Source of the DNA: Aneurinibacillus thermoaerophilus
GTDB lineage: Bacteria > Bacillota > Bacilli > Aneurinibacillales > Aneurinibacillaceae
Reading direction: 5' to 3'
DNA length: 64,000 nucleotides
Assembly: GCF_900099925.1 (NCBI RefSeq)
Contig: NZ_FNDE01000010.1
Coordinates: forward strand, 23,979 to 87,978
Program-made: the position numbers and the translations under genes
Part shown: one piece after another, positions 61,169-64,000 of the stretch
Position numbering within the stretch: position 1 is the stretch's first letter
How the letters are laid out: every line of letters starts with the position of its first letter
Notes under the pieces: model-generated
What the model saw: only the letters and a program-made list of their open reading frames with translations
Database searches by the model: none
What the model was told of the DNA's origin: nothing

Positions 61169-61594
61169 ATGACAGATAATAAAAAAATCATCTATTTCCT
61201 ATGCACCGGTAACTCATGCCGTAGCCAAATGGCAGAAGGATTCGGGAAAAAATATTTAGGCGACAAGTATGATGTCTATAGCGCAGGGATTGAAGCTCAC
61301 GGATTGAATCCAAACGCTGTAAAGGTCATGGTAGAAAAGGGGATCGATATTTCAAATCAGACCTCCGACATTATTGATCCAGAATTATTAAATAAAGCTG
61401 ATTATGTGATAACTCTCTGTGGTGATGCAAATGATAAATGTTCAATGACTCCTCCTCATGTAAAGCGTGATCACTGGGGATTTGATGATCCTGCGAAAGC
61501 TACTGGAACGGAAGAAGAAAAATGGGCATTCTTCCAGCATGTACGTGACGAAATTGAAAAAAGAATTCAGCGTTTTGCCCAAGAAGAAAAATAA
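61169..61594 (+). CDS. arsC: Arsenate reductase ArsC, thioredoxin-coupled type
   Basis: The 141-residue enzyme has the low-molecular-weight phosphatase loop [15 protein letters not shown] with the first Cys, then LCGDANDKC holding the second and third Cys of the catalytic triad. It reduces arsenate to arsenite, with electrons from thioredoxin, for export by ACR3. ATG 61169 has the SD AAGGAG 8 bases before. It ends 90 bases before the right-hand palindrome. Confidence 0.95.
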   Translation: MTDNKKIIYFLCTGNSCRSQMAEGFGKKYLGDKYDVYSAGIEAHGLNPNAVKVMVEKGIDISNQTSDIIDPELLNKADYVITLCGDANDKCSMTPPHVKRDHWGFDDPAKATGTEEEKWAFFQHVRDEIEKRIQRFAQEEK

Positions 61595-61684
61595 AAATTT
61601 AAGGCTGTATGGAATCATTCCTAGTATACGCAGCCTATGGTGGCATCTAAATACACAGATAAAAATAATATTTTTTTGTGAGTT

Positions 61685-61732
61685 ATGCGTATACATTTAT
61701 GTCATAAAATCGTGACATAAATGTATACGCAT
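61685..61732. repeat. 48-base palindrome, right border of the ars cassette
   Basis: Perfect 20-base arms (ATGCGTATACATTTATGTCA and complement) surround TAAAATCG. It shares ATGC ends and the core TTTATGTCRTAAAAT with the palindrome at 59495; the bases between arms differ, so the two are related rather than copies. Confidence 0.85.
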
Positions 61733-61752
61733 TAAAGAGGAATAAAGATAGT

Positions 61753-61807
61753 TTTATGTCAATTATGCTCATGTGTTTATGTCGCAGAATGGGGATGGTT
61801 TTATGTC
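61753..61807 (+). repeat. Three direct TTTATGTC repeats next to the right palindrome
   Basis: TTTATGTC occurs at 61753-61760, 61776-61783 and 61800-61807, a spacing of 23 and 24 bases, in the same orientation as the copy inside the palindrome (61696). The intervening bases are not conserved. The period suggests bound protein copies on two helical turns plus. The stretch on to 62020 contains no recognised gene; a 69-codon frame there has no SD. Confidence 0.6.
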
Positions 61808-62020
61808 GTCATATAAAGAACTTGAAGAGGGGAGAGTTATTGGGACGATTGGATTTTATTAGTTTACATAATATATATTATCGGACGTACAGTAATAACA
61901 CATTTATAGACATAATTTTATCTCAAAAGTCAAGATTTCCTAATATAATGAGAAATAAGAAATAATAACACATTAATGGACAATTCTCGAACATAAATAT
62001 CATAGTATGAATCTTAAAAA

Positions 62021-62063
62021 TAAAAATAGCGTCTTAGAACGCAAATGCAGCATTTTAAGACGC
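62021..62063 (-). terminator. Minus-strand terminator of the secreted-protein gene
   Basis: On the minus strand GCGTCTTA pairs with TAAGACGC over an ~18-base loop with further pairing (GCATTTGCG-type), followed by TATTTTTATTTTT. It lies 40 bases past the stop of the gene at 62103. Confidence 0.75.
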
Positions 62064-62102
62064 CATGAAGAATTCACTTTTTATCCCTAATATCTATGAA
62101 AA

Positions 62103-62768
62103 TCAGCTAATTTCTCCCGTTCCTGAACAATAAAATTCTAAGTCAAAGTTATAAGGTTTACTCATTCCATTTTCGCTATATGTCCCTCCCACACTGACAT
62201 TCATTGTTTCACCCGCATCAAGGATTTTTCCATTGTAACCTCCTTGCCTCCAAGTTCCTCTGGAATCTGCTGATTGAGAAGAAAGAGATTTAATCCCAGT
62301 AAAACCCATTCTTCCCAAGAAATGATCGATTGTAAAAGTCCCAGTAACGGCTATTTCTCTTGAACTACTACCAAATGTGATTTGAGCGTACTTTGTCTTA
62401 CTTCCGGTAGCAAAAGGTGTAATAACGTCGCTTGGTGTTTCAGGTGCTACCACAATTGACGAAGTAGCCAAATTAACCGCAAATGCTCTGTAATCTTCAG
62501 GTGACATAAAATATTCATCTTTAAACGTGTCCAAAGGGTTAATAGAAATTCCTGAATCCGGATACTGTGCAGCTACATCGGCAACAATTTTAACATATTG
62601 ATTGTAAAGATCTTCTTTTTTCTCTTGAGTTAGCTCTAGCTTAGGTGCTTCTACTTCAGCTACTTTAACATGCGCATCATTTGATTCACCAGCAAGAACT
62701 CCAGTAGTTGGAAGAACTAAAGAAAATGCTAGTGGAGTTACAAGTAAAAGTTTTCGTAAATTTTTCAT
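62103..62768 (-). CDS. Secreted protein of unknown function
   Basis: The 221-residue protein has a clear Sec signal peptide (MKNLRKLLLVTPLAFSLVLP, cleavage near LAG/ES). The mature part contains an amphipathic helix rich in charges (LTQEKKEDLYNQYVKIVADV), a variable loop and a beta-rich C-terminal half (ITFGSSSREIAVTGTFTID, GRMGFTGIKSL, GETMNVSVGGTYSENGMSK) ending with a Cys. I do not recognise the family. ATG 62768 has AAAAAAGGAGTATG upstream. Its AT-rich composition matches the accessory block. Confidence 0.65.
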   Translation of the reverse strand: MKNLRKLLLVTPLAFSLVLPTTGVLAGESNDAHVKVAEVEAPKLELTQEKKEDLYNQYVKIVADVAAQYPDSGISINPLDTFKDEYFMSPEDYRAFAVNLATSSIVVAPETPSDVITPFATGSKTKYAQITFGSSSREIAVTGTFTIDHFLGRMGFTGIKSLSSQSADSRGTWRQGGYNGKILDAGETMNVSVGGTYSENGMSKPYNFDLEFYCSGTGEIS

Positions 62769-63256
62769 TGTAACATACTCCTTTTTTTCAAATTTTTAAC
62801 TTCTCCTAAATATTAACATGAGTTTTGATTGTAAATAAGAGGAAAATTGTCGAATATTGTCAAGGTAATTAAAAATTCACAAAATATACAATATACACAT
62901 TTTCAACTGAATGGTATTACTTACTCTTTTTTTTATTGAATATATATAAAGGTTTGTATTTAAAGTAAATTCAAAGCGTGAAACTTGGCCTTCTTTCGGA
63001 ACTTACACCTTTAATCACTATACTGGATATATAAAAAACAAGCTTTCTTAATTAAATTAAGAAAGCTTGTTTATCAAAAAGGCTATAAAATTAACGGTCT
63101 TGATATTTCTAAATATTAATATCTGACTTGATAGAATCATTTTTCACTGAAAATTTTATATGATAGTTCTTAGCCAATTTTTTATTACCTATATGCTCTA
63201 AGTCTAAATCTCTATTTAAAAATAAATTGCGTGGAAATGTGATAAAAATTTATCAA
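62769..63256. other. Intergenic stretch with one perfect hairpin
   Basis: AT-rich DNA carrying the promoter of the secreted-protein gene and, at 63037-63072, a hairpin of AAACAAGCTTTCTTAATT with its complement around TAA. It would terminate transcription in either direction and probably belongs to the LAGLIDADG gene. No coding region is recognised. Confidence 0.5.
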
Positions 63257-63679
63257 TTAAAATCCATATTTTTTCGGTTGTTGTTTTTTCCAGAAATCAT
63301 AGTCGAAACGCTTGGTGAATTGTTCTCGCTTAGTTGAAATGTAAACCCCTCTAGCATCTTTGTAAAGCCAATCATAAAACACGCGTAGTGAATCAATACC
63401 AGTGATTGTAATGCGATACACATCTTCTTTTGTATCTAATTCTGCAACAGCGCCAAGCTCTTCTAGCTTATCCATAAGGCGTTTGGATAGAACACGGGAT
63501 CCTGGACGCATAACAACTACATCTGCACCGGTTTTAAAATAAGCATCACCATCAAATACGCCTCTAGCAAAATGAGAAAAGAATTCTTCTGGTACATTGG
63601 GCGCCCTAGATTTTAACGCGCCTGAATGAAAAATGTAAAAAGTAAGTATTAAACTAGACTTGCCCAAAATTTGATACAA
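63257..63679 (-). pseudogene. LAGLIDADG-type endonuclease, C-terminal fragment
   Basis: From about 63620 leftward the sequence reads PNVPEEFFSHFARGVFDGDA, the second LAGLIDADG helix motif, then YRITITGIDSLRVFYDWLYK and a closing KREQFTKRFDYDFWKKQQ. This is the C-terminal domain of a LAGLIDADG homing endonuclease or intein-type protein. The N-terminal ~20 residues of the frame (MYQILGKSSLILTFYIFHSG) do not belong to the family and stem from the adjoining IS side, so the first LAGLIDADG motif is lost. It has no SD. Whether it was free-standing or part of an intein cannot be told. Confidence 0.6.
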
Positions 63680-63711
63680 AATTTACCATGTAGAAAGAAC
63701 CGAAGGTTCTC

Positions 63712-64000
63712 CTAGGCAGCTTGTAACTGATTTTTTATCAAATCCAGCTGCGTTCCTGCCTTTGCTTCATAGTAAACAAATTCGATCCAACTCTCTGTCT
63801 TTTTGTTTTGCCAACTTCGTAGTCCTGTTAAGATATCACCGTGTCCTGTTACACTGCAGAACATGGCTGTAAAAGAAAGCAATGTCCAAAACCGCTTAAT
63901 TGCAACGGTACTACGTATTTGATAACCGTTAAAGGAAAAGTTGCTTTTCATGGTACGAAAATAAGTCTCAATCGCCCAACGTTTACTGTAGTACGTTAGA
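63712..64000 (-). CDS. DDE transposase (IS4/IS701-like), C-terminal part
   Basis: The gene enters from beyond the window. On the minus strand it reads TYYSKRWAIETYFRTMKSNF then SFNGYQIRSTVAIKRFWTLL and ends QLDLIKNQLQAA. The Tyr-x-x-R-W-x-I-E-x-x-F pattern carries the catalytic Glu of IS4/IS701-like DDE transposases. The end of the insertion sequence should lie between 63640 and 63700, beside the truncated LAGLIDADG gene, which it likely interrupted; the inverted repeat was not identified. Confidence 0.8.
   Translation of the reverse strand, partial: LTYYSKRWAIETYFRTMKSNFSFNGYQIRSTVAIKRFWTLLSFTAMFCSVTGHGDILTGLRSWQNKKTESWIEFVYYEAKAGTQLDLIKNQLQAA

Noticed and set aside
61756..61965. 69-codon frame after the ars cassette
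   Set aside because: It runs through the TTTATGTC repeats, has no SD and no family-like sequence.

Overview
The window looks like chromosome of a low-GC, Gram-positive, spore-forming Bacillales member. Thiolase, HIBCH, Nfo with a C-terminal extension, DUF2935, YheC/D-type coat ATP-grasps, KapD, PrsA, CidAB and a SigO/YvrJ-like locus all fit Bacillaceae/Paenibacillaceae. The overall flavour is closest to Aneurinibacillus or Brevibacillus; that genus-level guess is inference, not a database match. No rRNA, tRNA or CRISPR array was seen.

Layout. 1-8.2 kb: the end of a dicarboxylate/cation symporter, a decayed TrkA-C remnant, a membrane pseudokinase with a PASTA domain, a CaiB-type CoA-transferase, a DUF2935 protein, a thioredoxin-like protein, MoaB, an L,D-transpeptidase, a thiolase and a tyrosine-recombinase-fold protein that has lost its catalytic residues. 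8.2-16 kb: a SAM-I riboswitch in front of an orphan MetQ, a two-subunit CoA-transferase, an aminotransferase, then a tightly coupled molybdenum-cofactor set (mobA-moeA-mobB-moaE-moaD). Together with moaB at 4.5 kb this would serve the molybdopterin oxidoreductase at 28 kb. 16-18.5 kb: a decay zone holding a truncated IS110-type element inside an HTH gene and a TRAP-transporter remnant. 18.5-30.2 kb: housekeeping genes (ABC-F, a stand-alone zinc-type rpsN, HIBCH, YeiH/LysR pair, nfo, serC, gnd, molybdopterin oxidoreductase).

30.3-43 kb is a mosaic of intact and broken genes: an internally deleted HAD phosphatase, a Fur-box-preceded surface protein, fused remnants of a PEP-utilising enzyme and an MFS transporter, two ATP-grasp genes (the second a frameshifted YheC/D), a YkvI-type permease, PrsA, a DUF2339 membrane protein, a lysozyme-like enzyme, an M23 peptidase and a GntR fragment. 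43-54.6 kb: a LOG-like protein, KapD, a degenerate SNase, cidAB/cidR, a BtuF-like protein, a two-part sigma factor (SigO-like plus RsoA-like) with YvrJ and an intracellular subtilisin, and a sigma-54 activator facing an aldehyde dehydrogenase with a -24/-12 promoter.

54.7-64 kb is accessory DNA, visibly more AT-rich: an IS256 remnant, a McrBC type IV restriction system whose mcrB carries an in-frame amber codon, a tyrosine-integrase remnant, an arsR-acr3-arsC arsenic cassette bounded on both sides by long related palindromes, a secreted protein of unknown function, a truncated LAGLIDADG protein and the end of a DDE transposase.

The observations most worth following are the palindrome-bounded ars cassette with its TTTATGTC repeats, the split sigma/YvrJ/subtilisin locus, the nonsense-interrupted McrB with an EVE-like insert, and the unusual density of datable small lesions (8-bp duplication, 4-bp repeat loss, poly-A slip, internal deletion).
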